Shown: one piece after another, positions 1 to 8,825 of the stretch
How positions within the stretch are numbered: position 1 is the first letter of the stretch
How the letters are laid out: every line of letters begins with the position of its first letter
Assembly (NCBI RefSeq): GCF_030815855.1
Contig: NZ_JAUSXG010000001.1
Span: forward strand, 5,456,001 to 5,520,000
Source: Variovorax paradoxus
GTDB lineage: Bacteria; Pseudomonadota; Gammaproteobacteria; Burkholderiales; Burkholderiaceae_C
Direction: 5' to 3'
Length of the DNA stretch: 64,000 nt
The notes under the pieces: model-generated
Databases searched by the model: none
What the model was told of the DNA's origin: nothing
Seen by the model: only the letters and a program-made list of their open reading frames with translations
Made by a program: the position numbers and the translations under genes

Positions 1-877
1 TCTCCATCACCATTCCAACGAAAGCCGACACCGCCAGCGGCAGGTGCTTCCGGCTCGGATACAGCACGCTCAGCCCCTGTCCCGTGCGCTGGTACTCCGG
101 CAGCACCGGAACCAGCCGGCCGGCTTCCAGGTCGGGCCTCGCCATGGTAGGCGGCAGCAGCGCGACGCCTAGGCCGGCGACGGCGGCCCTGCGCAGCGCC
201 TGTGCGGTGTTGCCGCTGAAGCGGCCCGCGGCCTGCACTTCTTCCTCGGCGCCCCCCGGTCCGACCAAGCGCCATATCGTGCGGCCGCTCGGATGGGGCG
301 AGGTGACGCAGTCATGGTTCGCCAGGTCCCGCAGCGTGGCGGGCGCGCCGCGCGCGGCGATGTACGCGGGACTGGCCACCATGCCGTCGGTCCGGGCGTT
401 CATGAGCTTGCGGGCGACGTAGCCTGAGTCCGGCAGCGCGCCGCCGCGGAAAGCGATGTCGATCTGCTCGGCGATCAGGTCGGACGTGGCGTCGCTGAGC
501 ACGAAGTCGACGCGCACGAGCGGATGCGCGGCCAGAAAGTCGGACACCCACTCCATCGGGAAGAAGTCGAAGAAATCGGCGGTCGCCGCCACGCGGATCA
601 AGCCGCTGGGTTCACGGCTGCCGGTGATCAGCTCCTGCCCGGCCTCGACCAGCCCGTCGACGGCGCCCGCGCAGCGCTCATGAAAAGCCTGGCCCGCGCT
701 GGTGAGGGTGAGCTTGCGGGTGGAGCGCTGCATCAGCCGCGTGCCCAGTTGCGCTTCGAGCTGCTGGATGCGCCGGCTCACGGTGTTGGGCGGCAAACCG
801 AGCCGCCGCGCGGCCCCGGCAAAGCTGCCGTGGCGCACCACCTGCACAAACATGGCGATGTCGTTGAGGTCGAGCAT
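1..877 (-). CDS. LysR-family transcriptional regulator (C-terminus cut by window edge)
   Basis: The reverse strand reads without a stop from an ATG at 877 to the window edge, giving at least 292 residues. The N-terminus (MLDLNDIAMFVQVVRHGSFA, then AARRLGLPPNTVSRRIQQLE) is a typical LysR winged helix-turn-helix. The rest matches the periplasmic-binding-like effector domain, with the usual short glycine-rich motifs. It is divergent from the DoxX and pirin genes with an 85-bp gap, the classic layout for a LysR regulator controlling its neighbours. The effector is unknown. Only a few C-terminal residues should be missing, since the family is about 300 residues. Confidence 0.9.
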   Translation of the reverse strand, partial: MLDLNDIAMFVQVVRHGSFAGAARRLGLPPNTVSRRIQQLEAQLGTRLMQRSTRKLTLTSAGQAFHERCAGAVDGLVEAGQELITGSREPSGLIRVAATADFFDFFPMEWVSDFLAAHPLVRVDFVLSDATSDLIAEQIDIAFRGGALPDSGYVARKLMNARTDGMVASPAYIAARGAPATLRDLANHDCVTSPHPSGRTIWRLVGPGGAEEEVQAAGRFSGNTAQALRRAAVAGLGVALLPPTMARPDLEAGRLVPVLPEYQRTGQGLSVLYPSRKHLPLAVSAFVGMVME

Positions 878-962
878 GGCGGCAATTCCTTCTGCTGGTG
901 GACGAGTGCAACCCGATTCTGCCGTCTAGTCGATCAATGGGCGCCGCCCTAACCTTCGAGCC

Positions 963-1364
963 ATGACTTCCTCATCTTCTTTTTTCTCCTCTTCGCCCTC
1001 CCTTTCCACCACCCAGCGCCGCATTGTCTGGGGCATTCGGATCCTTCTGGCGCTGGCCTTCAGCGCGGCGGGCGCCGCCAAGCTGGCCGGCGTGCCGCAG
1101 ATGGTCCAAGTGTTCGATGCAATCGGCTTTGGGCAATGGTTCCGCTATGTGACGGGCGTGGTCGAAGTCGGCGGTGCGGTGCTGCTGCTGGTGCCGGCCA
1201 CCGGCTTTCTTGGCGGCCTGCTGCTGACCGCGACCATGGTCTGCGCCGTGGCCACGCACGTGGTGCTGATTGGCGGCAGCCCCGCGCCGGCCGTCGTGCT
1301 CGCGCTGCTCTCGGCCTTCGTGACCTGGCGCCTGCGGCCCGCGCCGGCGGCCAAGGCGGCCTGA
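963..1364 (+). CDS. DoxX-family inner-membrane protein
   Basis: A 133-residue protein with four predicted hydrophobic segments (about residues 22-40, 55-75, 78-98 and 102-120). The first segment ends in the AGAAKLAG-type motif seen in DoxX-like proteins. The N-terminus is an unusual serine/phenylalanine-rich run (MTSSSSFFSSSPS) ahead of the first helix. DoxX-like proteins are small membrane proteins linked to redox or thiol metabolism, but the exact role here is unknown. It lies 48 bp upstream of a pirin gene on the same strand, so the two are probably co-transcribed and controlled by the divergent LysR regulator. Confidence 0.85.
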   Translation: MTSSSSFFSSSPSLSTTQRRIVWGIRILLALAFSAAGAAKLAGVPQMVQVFDAIGFGQWFRYVTGVVEVGGAVLLLVPATGFLGGLLLTATMVCAVATHVVLIGGSPAPAVVLALLSAFVTWRLRPAPAAKAA

Positions 1365-1367
1365 TCT

Positions 1368-1391
1368 CTTCTTCTTCTTCTTCTTCTTCTT
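1368..1391. repeat. (CTT)8 trinucleotide microsatellite
   Basis: Eight uninterrupted CTT units lie between the DoxX stop codon and the pirin ribosome binding site (caggag just before 1413). The tract is non-coding on the + strand. Tract length could change leader spacing, but no functional evidence is visible. Confidence 0.9.
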
Positions 1392-1412
1392 CCACCGGTT
1401 CAGGAGCATCCC

Positions 1413-2276
1413 ATGACCATCGCCGTTGTTACCGCCACCACCACCGAAGCCCGCGCCATCGTCTACCGCACGCTCGGCTCGCAGCACGGGCCGATCACGC
1501 GGCTCATGAGCCCGGGCGATCTGGGCGAATTTCTCAAGCCGTTCGTGTTCCTGGACCTCGTCGACGCCGACGCCGCGGGCTTTGGCAAGGGTTTCGGCAT
1601 GCATCCGCATTCGGGTATTGCGACGCTGACCTGGTTGATCGAAGGCGATACGCGGTACGAAGACACGACCGGCGAACAGGGCGTGCTGCCGGCGGGCGGC
1701 GTCGAGTGGATGCGCGCCGGCAACGGGGTGTGGCACAACGGCGGGCCGGTGCCGGACACGAAGCGCGTTCAGGGCTTCCAGCTCTGGGTGGCGCTGCCGG
1801 CGTCGGAAGAAAACGCACCCGCCCACAGCATCTATCTCGCGCCTTCGCAGGTGCCGAGCGAAGGCCCGGCACGCGTGCTGCTCGGCCGCTACGGCGCGGC
1901 GCAAAGCCCCATTCCGGCACCGGCGCCGATGAACTACCTGGCGGTGCAGCTGAAAGACGGCGAGCAATGGCGCTACACGCCGCCTCCCGGACACACGGTG
2001 GGCTGGGTCGCAGTGAGCGCCGGCCGGCTCGGCACGAGTACCAGCGGCGAACCCGTCGGCACGGGCGAGCTGGCGGTGTTCGAAGAGTCCGGCGCGGCCA
2101 TCGACTTCGTGGCGCGCGGCGACACGTCCTTTGTGTTGGGCTCGGCCGTGAAGCATCCGCATGCACTGGTGATGGGCCATTACTCGGTACATACGAGCAA
2201 GGCCGCGCTGGATCAGGGCGAAGCCGAGATCCGCCGCATCGGGGCGCGGCTTCGCGAGGAAGGCCGGCTTGCCTGA
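1413..2276 (+). CDS. Pirin family protein
   Basis: A 287-residue bicupin. The N-terminal cupin carries the pirin metal-binding signature: GMHPHSGIATLTWLIEGDTR, then VEWMRAGNGVWHNG with its glutamate and histidine. Pirins are iron-binding cupins, and some have quercetinase activity. Length is normal for the family. A good Shine-Dalgarno (caggag) sits 7 bp before the ATG. It follows the DoxX gene on the same strand, a recurrent LysR-DoxX-pirin arrangement. The substrate is not predictable. Confidence 0.9.
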   Translation: MTIAVVTATTTEARAIVYRTLGSQHGPITRLMSPGDLGEFLKPFVFLDLVDADAAGFGKGFGMHPHSGIATLTWLIEGDTRYEDTTGEQGVLPAGGVEWMRAGNGVWHNGGPVPDTKRVQGFQLWVALPASEENAPAHSIYLAPSQVPSEGPARVLLGRYGAAQSPIPAPAPMNYLAVQLKDGEQWRYTPPPGHTVGWVAVSAGRLGTSTSGEPVGTGELAVFEESGAAIDFVARGDTSFVLGSAVKHPHALVMGHYSVHTSKAALDQGEAEIRRIGARLREEGRLA

Positions 2277-2382
2277 GGAGCCTGCGTCTTCTGTGCTCGC
2301 GTAACGCAAACCAGCGTGCGCCCGGTGGGCAGCTGCGCCAGAATCGTTCGCTTCGAACGACTCCGCCGCAGCTCCCACCCTC

Positions 2383-3588
2383 ATGAACATCGTCGACTCC
2401 TTCGCCAACAACGTCTCCCGCTTCGTCGATATCCGACGCGACATTCACGCCCACCCCGAACTCGGTTTCGAAGAGCACCGCACCTCCGAAAAGGTGGCGG
2501 GCCTGCTCGCCGAATGGGGCATCGAGGTGCACCGCGGCATTGCCGGCACCGGCCTCGTCGGCGTGCTGCGCAAGGGCACCAGTGCACGCACCATCGGCCT
2601 GCGCGCCGACATGGACGCGCTGCCGCTGAACGAGGCCAACGAGTTCGCCCACAAGTCCACGCACGCCGGCCGCATGCATGCTTGCGGCCACGACGGCCAC
2701 ACCACCATGCTGCTGGCCGCCGCGTGGCACCTGTCGCAGCAGGGCCCGGGCGACTTCGACGGCACGGTGCATTTCATCTTCCAGCCCGCCGAAGAGATGG
2801 GCAAGGCTGGCGCGAAGAAGATGATTCAGGACGGCCTGTTCGACCGCTTCCCGTGCGACGCGGTCTTTGCGCTGCACAACTTTCCCGTCGGCGACGTCGG
2901 CCGCTTCGCGCTCAACGAAGGCGCGCTGATGGCGTCGAGCAACACCTACAAGATCACGCTGCGCGGGCGCGGCACGCATGCCTCGATGCCGCACACGGGC
3001 ATCGACCCGGTGGCCGCGGTGGTCACGCTCGCGCAGCAGCTGCAGACCATCGTGCCGCGCACCATTCCCAGCACCGAGCGCGCCCTGCTCGCAGTCACGC
3101 AGCTGCAGGGCTCGGATGCACCCAACGTGATTCCTGACGTGGCCACGGTCGGCGGCACCATCCGCACCTTCTCGATCGATGCCATCGACAAGATCGAGGC
3201 GCGCCTGCGCGAGGTGGCCGCCGGGGTGGCCGCGGCGCACGGCTGCACGGCCGAGGTTTTCTTCAACCGCTCTTCGCCGCCGGTGGTCAACCACGTGGCC
3301 GAGGCGCGCTTTGCCGCGGGCGTGATGCGCGAGGTAGTGGGCGACGACATGGTCACCGACAACTTTCCCGCCGTGATGGGCGCCGAAGACTTTGCGCACA
3401 TGCTGCTCGCGCGGCCCGGCTGCTACGCCTTTCTGGGCAACGGCGACGGCGACCACCGCCTCGACGGCCACGGGCCCGGCCCTTGCATCATCCACAACAC
3501 CTCGTTCGACTTCAACGACGAGATCATTCCGATCGGCGCCAGCTACTTCGTGAAGCTGGTGCAGCGCTGGCTGCCGTCGGGCGCCTGA
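2383..3588 (+). CDS. M20 family amidohydrolase (M20D, hippurate hydrolase-like)
   Basis: A 401-residue zinc amidohydrolase. Visible metal-site motifs are RADMDALPL, ACGHDGHT, the glutamate pair in PAEEMGKAG, LHNFP and the C-terminal CIIHNTSFDFND histidine. The middle third (around GRGTHASMPHTGIDP) is the dimerisation domain. The family cleaves N-acyl amino acids such as hippurate or N-acetyl amino acids; which one is used here is unknown. It is followed closely by a Bug-type binding protein gene on the same strand. This pairing suggests import and hydrolysis of one carboxylated substrate. Confidence 0.92.
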   Translation: MNIVDSFANNVSRFVDIRRDIHAHPELGFEEHRTSEKVAGLLAEWGIEVHRGIAGTGLVGVLRKGTSARTIGLRADMDALPLNEANEFAHKSTHAGRMHACGHDGHTTMLLAAAWHLSQQGPGDFDGTVHFIFQPAEEMGKAGAKKMIQDGLFDRFPCDAVFALHNFPVGDVGRFALNEGALMASSNTYKITLRGRGTHASMPHTGIDPVAAVVTLAQQLQTIVPRTIPSTERALLAVTQLQGSDAPNVIPDVATVGGTIRTFSIDAIDKIEARLREVAAGVAAAHGCTAEVFFNRSSPPVVNHVAEARFAAGVMREVVGDDMVTDNFPAVMGAEDFAHMLLARPGCYAFLGNGDGDHRLDGHGPGPCIIHNTSFDFNDEIIPIGASYFVKLVQRWLPSGA

Positions 3589-3605
3589 GATTTTTACTGC
3601 CAACG

Positions 3606-4601
3606 ATGATGAAAGTAGCCACTCCGATGACCCCGACCCTGTTCACCCGACGCTCGCTGGCTGCCCTTGCAGCTGCCGCGACGCTCGGCGCCCTTGTGCC
3701 CGTGCACGCGCAGCAGCGCGTGATCCACATCGTCGTGCCCTTCGGCACCGGTGCCGTGCAAGACACGGTGGCGCGAGCTTTCAACGCTGAGCTGGGCGCG
3801 GCGCTCAACGCCAGCGCCATCGTCGAGAACCGCGCAGGCGCGGGCGGCACGGTGGGGGCCGCCGCAGTGGCCAAAGCCCCGGCCGACGGCAACACGCTGG
3901 TGCTCGCGGCCGCGAGCCACAACATCGCGGGTTTCCTGTACAGCAAGCTGTCATACGACCCACTGAAGGATTTCGTGGGCGTCGCCAACGTGGGCAACGC
4001 GGGCTATGTGCTGGCGGTGCCGAGCGGGCTCAACGTGTCGAGCACGGCCGATTTCATCAAGGAGGTGAAGGCCAACCCGGGAAAGTACAACTACGCCTCG
4101 GCTGGCAACGGCAGCGCTACGCATCTTGCGATGGCGTCGTTCCTCGCCAAGGCCGGGTTGGAGATGACGCACATTCCAACCAAGTCCACGGGCGAGGCGG
4201 TGAACGAAGTGCTCGCGGGGCGGGTGCAGGCGGTCATCTCCTCGAGCGTCGGCGTGATGGGTTTCCAATCTGACCCCCGCATGAAACTGCTGGCTTCCAC
4301 CGGCAAGGCTCGCAGTCCCTTCCTGCCTGTCTTGCCAACCGTGGCCGAGAGCGGCCTGCCCGGCTACGCCTTCGATTCGTGGTTCGGCCTGCTCGCGCCC
4401 GTCGGCACGCCCAAGGCCGAGGTGGAGCGCCTCAACGCGGCGACCAACAAGGTGCTGGCCGATCCGGCAATCCAGGAGCGTCTCAAGCGCCTGGGCGTGG
4501 AGCCGCGCACGCAGAGTGCAGAAGAGTTCCAGAAGCTGCTGCGCGCGGACTGGGATGCGATGGGAGCGGTGGTGAAAGCATCGGGCGCGAAGATCGACTA
4601 G
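3606..4601 (+). CDS. Tripartite tricarboxylate transporter substrate-binding protein (Bug family)
   Basis: A 331-residue periplasmic binding protein. I chose the ATG at 3606; in-frame ATGs at 3609 and 3627 are also possible. The N-terminus has a twin-arginine-like motif (FTRRSLAALAAAA) and a cleavage region ending in VHAQ. The mature part shows the Bug hallmarks IHIVVPFGTGAVQDTVAR, VENRAGAGGTVGAAAVAKAPADG and a C-terminal EFQKLLRADWDAM. Bug proteins bind carboxylated ligands in the periplasm and are often orphan, as here, with no TctA/TctB membrane genes nearby. It lies 17 bp after the M20 gene, so they are probably co-transcribed. Confidence 0.92.
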   Translation: MMKVATPMTPTLFTRRSLAALAAAATLGALVPVHAQQRVIHIVVPFGTGAVQDTVARAFNAELGAALNASAIVENRAGAGGTVGAAAVAKAPADGNTLVLAAASHNIAGFLYSKLSYDPLKDFVGVANVGNAGYVLAVPSGLNVSSTADFIKEVKANPGKYNYASAGNGSATHLAMASFLAKAGLEMTHIPTKSTGEAVNEVLAGRVQAVISSSVGVMGFQSDPRMKLLASTGKARSPFLPVLPTVAESGLPGYAFDSWFGLLAPVGTPKAEVERLNAATNKVLADPAIQERLKRLGVEPRTQSAEEFQKLLRADWDAMGAVVKASGAKID

Positions 4602-4680
4602 ATCATGTTACCAGCTGCGCCTTGTTTTTAGAATATAAGCTGTGGCCTTTATTCGGTCGATATAGGTCAAAGCTTGTATA

Positions 4681-4709
4681 TTGACAAAATAAGCTAGGGG
4701 CGATATCTT
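4681..4709 (+). promoter_or_regulatory. Sigma-70-type promoter of the hipBA-like pair
   Basis: A perfect -35 (TTGACA, 4681-4686) is separated by 17 bp from a -10-like TATCTT (4704-4709). A transcript from here would begin at or within a few bases of the hipB ATG at 4719, so the message is probably leaderless or nearly so. The surrounding 4615-4720 segment is markedly AT-richer than its neighbours. Confidence 0.65.
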
Positions 4710-4720
4710 GCTTGCAAGAT
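4705..4720. promoter_or_regulatory. Palindromic operator over -10 and start codon of hipB
   Basis: ATCTTGC-TT-GCAAGAT is a 7+7 bp perfect inverted repeat with a 2-bp centre. It covers the -10 element and the first two bases of the hipB start codon. Its position fits autorepression by the HipB-like protein; this is inferred, not shown. A further interrupted repeat (AGCTT..GT...AC..AAGCT, about 4671-4695) surrounds the -35. Confidence 0.6.
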
Positions 4721-5243
4721 GGACTACCCCCTTCGCTTCGTCGACCAGCTGCGTCCTCACCTGAGGGCGCTAAGGAAAAAACGCGGCCTGACACAGGCGC
4801 AAGCGGGTGCGCTCGTCGGCGTCAGCCAGGCACGAATCGCGGAGATCGAGGCGAATCCCGGGGCTGTCGGCCTCGAACAGTTGACGAAGCTCCTGTCGAC
4901 TTTGGGAGCAACCTTTTTCCTGCGGGAAGACACGCCATCGGGCGGCGTCCAGAACGCAATGGAGCCCGCGGCAACATATGAGCTGCTCCAGGACACAGCT
5001 GTGAACATTCCGGCGGGACCATGGATGACCCGGAAGATGAGTGATGGCTCGGTCTTGGCCACGCTGCCTCCCGGGGAGCCGGACGCTCCAGCGCTCCAAT
5101 CGTCCGGGGACGGGTCGGCTCAGCCTCAATCGACCGCGCCGGGTGCATTGCTCCGGCAGCTTCAAGCCCTGAACCCGGGCAAGGACGTCAAGCCCACGTC
5201 GCGCCGCAGCTTCGTCATCCGGCCAAAGACGGGCTCCTGGTAA
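4719..5243 (+). CDS. hipB: HipB-like antitoxin / XRE-family regulator
   Basis: A 174-residue protein. Residues about 10-65 form a Cro/C1-type helix-turn-helix (LRALRKKRGLTQAQAGALVGVSQARIAEIEANPG). The remaining hundred residues are a low-complexity tail, longer than the roughly 88-residue E. coli HipB. The stop overlaps the hipA start (TAATG), so translation is probably coupled. HipB-type proteins bind and silence the HipA kinase and repress the operon. The palindrome over its own start fits that role. Confidence 0.85.
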   Translation: MDYPLRFVDQLRPHLRALRKKRGLTQAQAGALVGVSQARIAEIEANPGAVGLEQLTKLLSTLGATFFLREDTPSGGVQNAMEPAATYELLQDTAVNIPAGPWMTRKMSDGSVLATLPPGEPDAPALQSSGDGSAQPQSTAPGALLRQLQALNPGKDVKPTSRRSFVIRPKTGSW

Positions 5244-6586
5244 TGCAGGCGCTGAATGCGTGGATGAACGGGGAACTGGTCGGCACCTGGTCTGTCGATC
5301 GCGACTCCCACACTTTCCGGTATCACCCCGGATGGCTGGAATCGCCGCGGCAGCGATCGCTGTCGCTGTCGATTCCGATCAACAGCACGCTCGAAGTCCG
5401 GGGCGACGTGGTCAGGAACTACTTCGACAACCTGCTGCCCGACAACATCGGGATCCGGGTGCGTCTGGGCCATCGTTTCAAGCTCAAGGACATCAATACC
5501 TTCGACCTGCTCGAAGCCATCGGGCGCGACTGTGTCGGTGCCGTGCAGCTGTTGCCCGAAGGTGCCGAGCCCGAAGGCTGGAGGGCCATGAACTGCGAGC
5601 CTCTTGGCCACAAGGAAGTCGCCGAGCTGCTGCGGGCCGTGCCATCCGACGCGACCCCCGAAAGCATGCGCGACGAGGATCTGTTTCGCATCTCTCTTGC
5701 CGGCGCCCAGGAGAAGACCGCCCTGACCCGCTGGAACGGCGCGTGGTGCCGCCCGCACGGCGCCACGCCCACCACGCACATCATCAAGCTGCCGCTCGGA
5801 CTCATCGGCGGCTCCAGGCGCGTGGACGCATCCGACTCGGTGCAGAACGAATGGGTTTGCGCGCAGATCGTCGAAGCGCTCGGCCTGCCTGTGGCGCCTA
5901 CATCCATCGCGACCTTCGAGGGCCAGACCGTCCTGGTGGTGGAGCGTTTCGATCGCGAGTGGATGGACGGAGGCACATGGATCGCGCGCCTGCCGCAAGA
6001 AGACTTTTGCCAAGCCATGGGGCTGCCGTCGACCAGGAAGTACGAACACGACGAAGGCCCCGGCATGCCCAACTGCCTGCAACTCCTGCAAGGAAGCCGG
6101 AGCGCCGACGACCGCACCCGGTTCCTCCTGACCCAGCTGGCCTTCTTCCTTCTCGCCGCCACAGACGGCCATGCCAAGAACTTCTCGGTCCGCCTGTACC
6201 AAGGCGACATCTACGACATGACGCCGCTCTACGACATCATTTCGATGTGGCCCTACTTCGGCAACGGACCCAACCAGTTCCAGCCGCGCAAGGCGGGCCT
6301 GGCCATGGCGGTTCGTTCCAAAAGCAAGCACTACGTTTTCCACACCATCCAGGCTCGCCATTGGCACCAGCTCGCAATGAAGAACGGCGGCATCGGCGTG
6401 TGGAACGCCATGCGGGAGATGGTGGAATCGCTGGACGAAGCACTGGGTGAAGTCGAGGCCCTGTTGCCGGGCGATTTCCCCGCACGGACCTGGGAAGCCA
6501 TTTCGCAAGGCATGCGAAGCGAAGCCGAGCGCTTCCGTGCGGGCCTTGCCGACATTGGCAATGCCGGTGCGCCGCACGCAAGATAA
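5243..6586 (+). CDS. hipA: HipA-like serine/threonine kinase toxin
   Basis: A 447-residue protein with an N-terminal HipA_N subdomain (residues about 1-110) and a HipA_C kinase core. Key residues line up with E. coli HipA. S151 in SLAGAQEKTAL corresponds to the autophosphorylated serine. D308 in TDGHAKNF is the catalytic aspartate with its following asparagine, and D331 in LYDIIS is the metal ligand. VVERFDRE is also present. E. coli HipA phosphorylates glutamyl-tRNA synthetase and causes growth arrest; the target here is unknown. No inactivating change is visible, so the toxin looks intact. It forms a two-gene operon with hipB. Confidence 0.9.
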   Translation: MQALNAWMNGELVGTWSVDRDSHTFRYHPGWLESPRQRSLSLSIPINSTLEVRGDVVRNYFDNLLPDNIGIRVRLGHRFKLKDINTFDLLEAIGRDCVGAVQLLPEGAEPEGWRAMNCEPLGHKEVAELLRAVPSDATPESMRDEDLFRISLAGAQEKTALTRWNGAWCRPHGATPTTHIIKLPLGLIGGSRRVDASDSVQNEWVCAQIVEALGLPVAPTSIATFEGQTVLVVERFDREWMDGGTWIARLPQEDFCQAMGLPSTRKYEHDEGPGMPNCLQLLQGSRSADDRTRFLLTQLAFFLLAATDGHAKNFSVRLYQGDIYDMTPLYDIISMWPYFGNGPNQFQPRKAGLAMAVRSKSKHYVFHTIQARHWHQLAMKNGGIGVWNAMREMVESLDEALGEVEALLPGDFPARTWEAISQGMRSEAERFRAGLADIGNAGAPHAR

Positions 6587-6651
6587 GCCCCAACACGCAA
6601 GACGCGGGCGAGCCGGCCTTGTGCCCGCCGCTGCGGCAAAGTAGAAATGTC

Positions 6652-6681
6652 TTGACGATATATTGTTAATATATTTAAAGT
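6652..6681 (+). promoter_or_regulatory. Promoter and palindromic operator of the hydroxyproline operon
   Basis: TTGACG (6652-6657) and TAAAGT (6676-6681) form a plausible -35/-10 pair. The spacer is almost entirely a 7+7 inverted repeat with a 3-bp centre (ATATATT-gtt-AATATAT, 6658-6674). A palindrome between -35 and -10 is the expected place for a repressor. The best candidate is the GntR-type regulator encoded at the end of the operon. The site is inferred from position and symmetry. Confidence 0.55.
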
Positions 6682-6719
6682 GCGCCTGATTTCTACCGCA
6701 CACCTCAGGAGCACCATCC

Positions 6720-7637
6720 GTGACCAATCCCCGCTGGCAAGGCATCTTCCCCGCCATCACCACCAAGTTCCACGCCGACGAGAGCATCGATGCCGAAGGC
6801 ACCGCCCGCCACATCGACTTCCAGATCCGCAACGGCATCCACGGTCTCGTGACCTGCGGCTCATTGGGCGAGGCCAGCACGCTGACCTTGGAAGAGAAGC
6901 TGCAGGTCGCAAAGATTGCGCTCGAAGCTGCAGACGGCCGCATTCCCGTGCTGGCGAATGTGTCTGAAACCAGCACGCGCGAAGCGCTGCGCTATGTGGA
7001 CGGCGCCAACAAGCTGGGCGTGGCCGGCTTCATGGTGATGCCCTCGGTGATCTACGTGGCCGATGCGCGCGAGGCGATGCTCAATGTGCGCACCATCGCC
7101 AATGCGGCGCAAAAACCGATCATGGTCTACAACAACCCGGTGGCCTACCGCGTGGACCTGAAGCCCGAGCACATGGTGGAACTGGCGGATTGCGAGTGGA
7201 TCGCGGCCATCAAGGAGAGCACGGACAACATCCGCCGCATCACGGACCTGCGCAACACGGTGGGCGACCGCTACCAGCTCTTCCTGGGAGTGGACGACCT
7301 GGCGTACGAAGGGCTGGCGCTGGGCTGCGACGGCCTGCTGGCCGGCGTCGGCTGCGCGTTCCCGCGCGAGACGGTGGCGCTGTACGACCTGATGAAGGCC
7401 GGCAAGTTTGCCGAGGCGCTGAAGCTCTACCAGTGGATGACGCCGATGCTGCACCTGGATGTGTCGACCAAGCTGGTGCAGAACCTGAAGCTGATCGACA
7501 TGCTGGTGGGCGTGGGCAGCGAGCACATGCGCCGTCCGCGGCTACCGCTCATCGGCGAGGAGCGCGCGGCCATCGAGGCCATCGTGAAGAAGGCGCTCGC
7601 TACGCGGCCTGTGCAGTACCAGTCGGTTATGTCATAA
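6720..7637 (+). CDS. DapA-family deaminase, probable 1-pyrroline-4-hydroxy-2-carboxylate deaminase
   Basis: A 305-residue class I aldolase-fold protein starting at GTG (Shine-Dalgarno caggag at 6706). The Schiff-base lysine is in WIAAIKEST and the catalytic tyrosine in MVYNNPVAYR. The substrate loop reads CGSLGEAST rather than the GTTGE of dihydrodipicolinate synthase. In hydroxyproline catabolism a DapA-family enzyme deaminates 1-pyrroline-4-hydroxy-2-carboxylate to 2-oxoglutarate semialdehyde. Co-location with the epimerase and dehydrogenase genes is the main reason for this call. It is the first gene of the operon. Confidence 0.85.
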   Translation: MTNPRWQGIFPAITTKFHADESIDAEGTARHIDFQIRNGIHGLVTCGSLGEASTLTLEEKLQVAKIALEAADGRIPVLANVSETSTREALRYVDGANKLGVAGFMVMPSVIYVADAREAMLNVRTIANAAQKPIMVYNNPVAYRVDLKPEHMVELADCEWIAAIKESTDNIRRITDLRNTVGDRYQLFLGVDDLAYEGLALGCDGLLAGVGCAFPRETVALYDLMKAGKFAEALKLYQWMTPMLHLDVSTKLVQNLKLIDMLVGVGSEHMRRPRLPLIGEERAAIEAIVKKALATRPVQYQSVMS

Positions 7638-7672
7638 CCGCTCTTTTCGTTGTTCCCAACCTAGGAAGAAGC

Positions 7673-8815
7673 ATGAAGACAAAAGCAGGTATGGTTCCGT
7701 TCATCGGCCTCGTGGGCCTCGCTGCCCTCATTACCGCAGGCCACGCCGGCGCGCAAGAGCAGGTGGTGAAGATCGGCCACAGCGGACCGCTTTCGGGCCC
7801 CAATGCATTCGCGGGCAAGGACAACGAGAACGGCGTGCGTCTTGCCATCGAGGAGCTCAATGCCAAGAAGATCACCGCCGGCGGCAAGACGCTGAAGTTC
7901 GAGCTGGTCTCCGAAGACGACCAGTGCGACGCCAAGTCCGGCGTGAGCGTGGCGCAGAAGTTCGTGGACGATGGCGTCAAGTACGTCATGGGCCCGTACT
8001 GCTCGGGCGTGGCGATTCCAGCTTCGCGCATCTACGCCAGCGGCGGCACCATGGTCTCCACCGTGGGCACCAACCCGAAGGTGACGCAGGGCGGCTACAA
8101 GAACCTGTACCGCATCATCGCGAGCGACAACCAGATCGGCTCCAGCATGGCCGTGTACGCGGCCAAGGTGCTGAAGGTGACGAAGGTCGGCGTGATCGAC
8201 GACCGCACCGCCTTCGGCCAGGGCCTTGCCGAAGAGTTCACCAAGGAAGCGAAGAAGCAGGGCCTCGCCATCGTCGGCCAGGAGTTCACCACCGACAAGG
8301 CCGTGGACTTCACCGCCATCCTCACCAACATGAAGGCCAAGGCGCCCGAGGCCATCTTCTTCGGCGGCTACGCGCCGCAGGCCGCACCCATGGCGCGCCA
8401 GATGAAGCAGCTTGCCGTCCCCGGCAAGCTGCTCGGCGGCGACACCGTCTGCAGCCCGGCGACCGGCAAGCTCGGTGGCGACGCGGTCAACGACCTGGTG
8501 TTCTGCGCGCAGGGCGGCTCCATTCTCGAAAAGGCGCAGAGCGGCCCGGCGTTCAAGGCCAAGTTCAAGAAGCGCTTCAACGTCGACGCGGACGCCTACG
8601 CGGCCTCGTACTACGACCAGGTGATGTTCATCGGCGAATCGATGCAGAAGGCCAACTCCATCGACCCCGACAAAGTGGGCGTCGAGCTCTACAAGACGAC
8701 CTACAAGGGCGTGGCCGCAACCTACGCATACGACGAGCAGGGCAACATGAAGCAGGCACCGATCACGGTGTACACCTTCAAGAATGCCGCGCCCGTTCCC
8801 CTCGCCAGCTACTGA
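7673..8815 (+). CDS. ABC transporter branched-chain-amino-acid-type substrate-binding protein
   Basis: A 380-residue LivK-like periplasmic binding protein. A signal peptide (about residues 1-27, ending in GHAGAQ) precedes [32 protein letters not shown], the typical start of a Peripla_BP_6 domain. It lies 35 bp after the deaminase and 10 bp before the epimerase, so it is part of the operon. It probably binds hydroxyproline or a related amino acid. No permease or ATPase genes accompany it in the window, so it must use components encoded elsewhere. I chose the ATG at 7673 because it begins the signal peptide. Confidence 0.88.
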   Translation: MKTKAGMVPFIGLVGLAALITAGHAGAQEQVVKIGHSGPLSGPNAFAGKDNENGVRLAIEELNAKKITAGGKTLKFELVSEDDQCDAKSGVSVAQKFVDDGVKYVMGPYCSGVAIPASRIYASGGTMVSTVGTNPKVTQGGYKNLYRIIASDNQIGSSMAVYAAKVLKVTKVGVIDDRTAFGQGLAEEFTKEAKKQGLAIVGQEFTTDKAVDFTAILTNMKAKAPEAIFFGGYAPQAAPMARQMKQLAVPGKLLGGDTVCSPATGKLGGDAVNDLVFCAQGGSILEKAQSGPAFKAKFKKRFNVDADAYAASYYDQVMFIGESMQKANSIDPDKVGVELYKTTYKGVAATYAYDEQGNMKQAPITVYTFKNAAPVPLASY

Positions 8816-8825
8816 ACCCGAAGAC

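Noticed and set aside
2344..2360. Inverted repeat TCGTTCG-ctt-CGAACGA before the M20 gene
   Set aside because: It has no T run and short arms; it could be a weak hairpin or operator, but nothing supports either.
972..2444. A 490-codon frame on the - strand over the DoxX and pirin genes
   Set aside because: It includes a poly-lysine run made by the CTT repeat and has no conserved domain; the + strand genes explain the region.
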